A DNA stretch of 5,608 nt from Anaerolineales bacterium (lineage in GTDB: Bacteria > Chloroflexota > Anaerolineae > B4-G1 > DUEL01). The DNA lies in the NCBI GenBank assembly GCA_015662065.1, contig DQUX01000354.1:1-5608 (forward strand), written 5' to 3'. The position numbers and the translations under genes are program-made. Numbering within the stretch: position 1 is the first letter of the stretch; each line of letters starts with the position of its first letter. This document shows, one piece after another, positions 5,581-5,608 of this stretch. The notes below the pieces were generated by a model, which worked only from the letters and a program-made list of their open reading frames with translations, was not told the origin of the DNA and did no database searches.

Positions 5581-5608
5581 GGCTACCATTGAGTGAGAAG
5601 AGGTAGCC
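5581..5608. repeat. Perfect 7-bp inverted repeat at the window edge
   Basis: GGCTACC (5581-5587) is the exact reverse complement of GGTAGCC (5602-5608), with a 14-base loop. The right arm stops at the last base of the window, so the stem could be longer. It may be a hairpin in the leader of a rightward transcript, a protein-binding dyad, or part of a mobile-element end. Confidence 0.5.

Larger units (their letters stand above)
5490..5608. other. AT-rich segment at the right edge with no recognisable gene
   Basis: Composition changes sharply here: 5521-5580 has 22 G or C in 60 bases, against 41 in 60 for 5401-5460. No gene is convincing. A minus-strand frame runs through it into the NEW3 remnant but encodes nothing familiar. 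It may be an intergenic regulatory region, the end of a mobile element, or the boundary of a rearrangement. Confidence 0.5.

Overview
The window is a GC-rich stretch of bacterial chromosome in which every convincing gene lies on the minus strand, so transcription runs from high to low coordinates. The base composition, the NEW3-plus-ABC-transporter gene cluster and a run of heptameric intergenic repeats (AATACGC-like on the minus strand) suggest a Chloroflexota (Anaerolineae-like) organism. This is inference from gene style, not a proven assignment.

Right part (about 4158-5533): a wrecked ABC-export operon. An extracytoplasmic NEW3-domain protein, an ABC ATPase and an ABC-2 type permease are still recognisable. 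The NEW3 gene carries a +1 frameshift and an in-frame TAG. One deletion then joins the middle of its second NEW3 domain, in frame, to an ATPase lacking Walker A. A second deletion joins the ATPase just after its switch histidine to the C-terminal tail of the permease. A hairpin terminator (4109-4133) follows. The extreme right edge (about 5490-5608) is AT-rich and noncoding-looking. It has a possible rightward promoter and a perfect 7-bp inverted repeat that ends at the window boundary.

Left part (1-4063): an intact operon read leftward from a promoter at 4035-4063. Its order is tldD, a heptamer-repeat spacer, a 238-residue protein, a 135-residue protein, then tldE (cut by the left edge). The last three genes are linked by ATGA stop/start overlaps, so they are probably translationally coupled. 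TldD carries the HExxxH zinc site. TldE is its non-metal partner, and together they form a peptidase that degrades or trims unstructured peptides.

The most unusual feature is the pair of small proteins placed between tldD and tldE. Each appears to fuse an N-terminal XRE-type helix-turn-helix to a C-terminal Hfq/Sm-like module (a short helix, then five strands ending in a motif like Hfq's YKHAI). Such proteins could bind both DNA and RNA, and their coupling to a TldD/TldE protease looks like a candidate undescribed regulatory module. The Hfq assignment comes from reading the sequence by eye and needs a profile or structure test.
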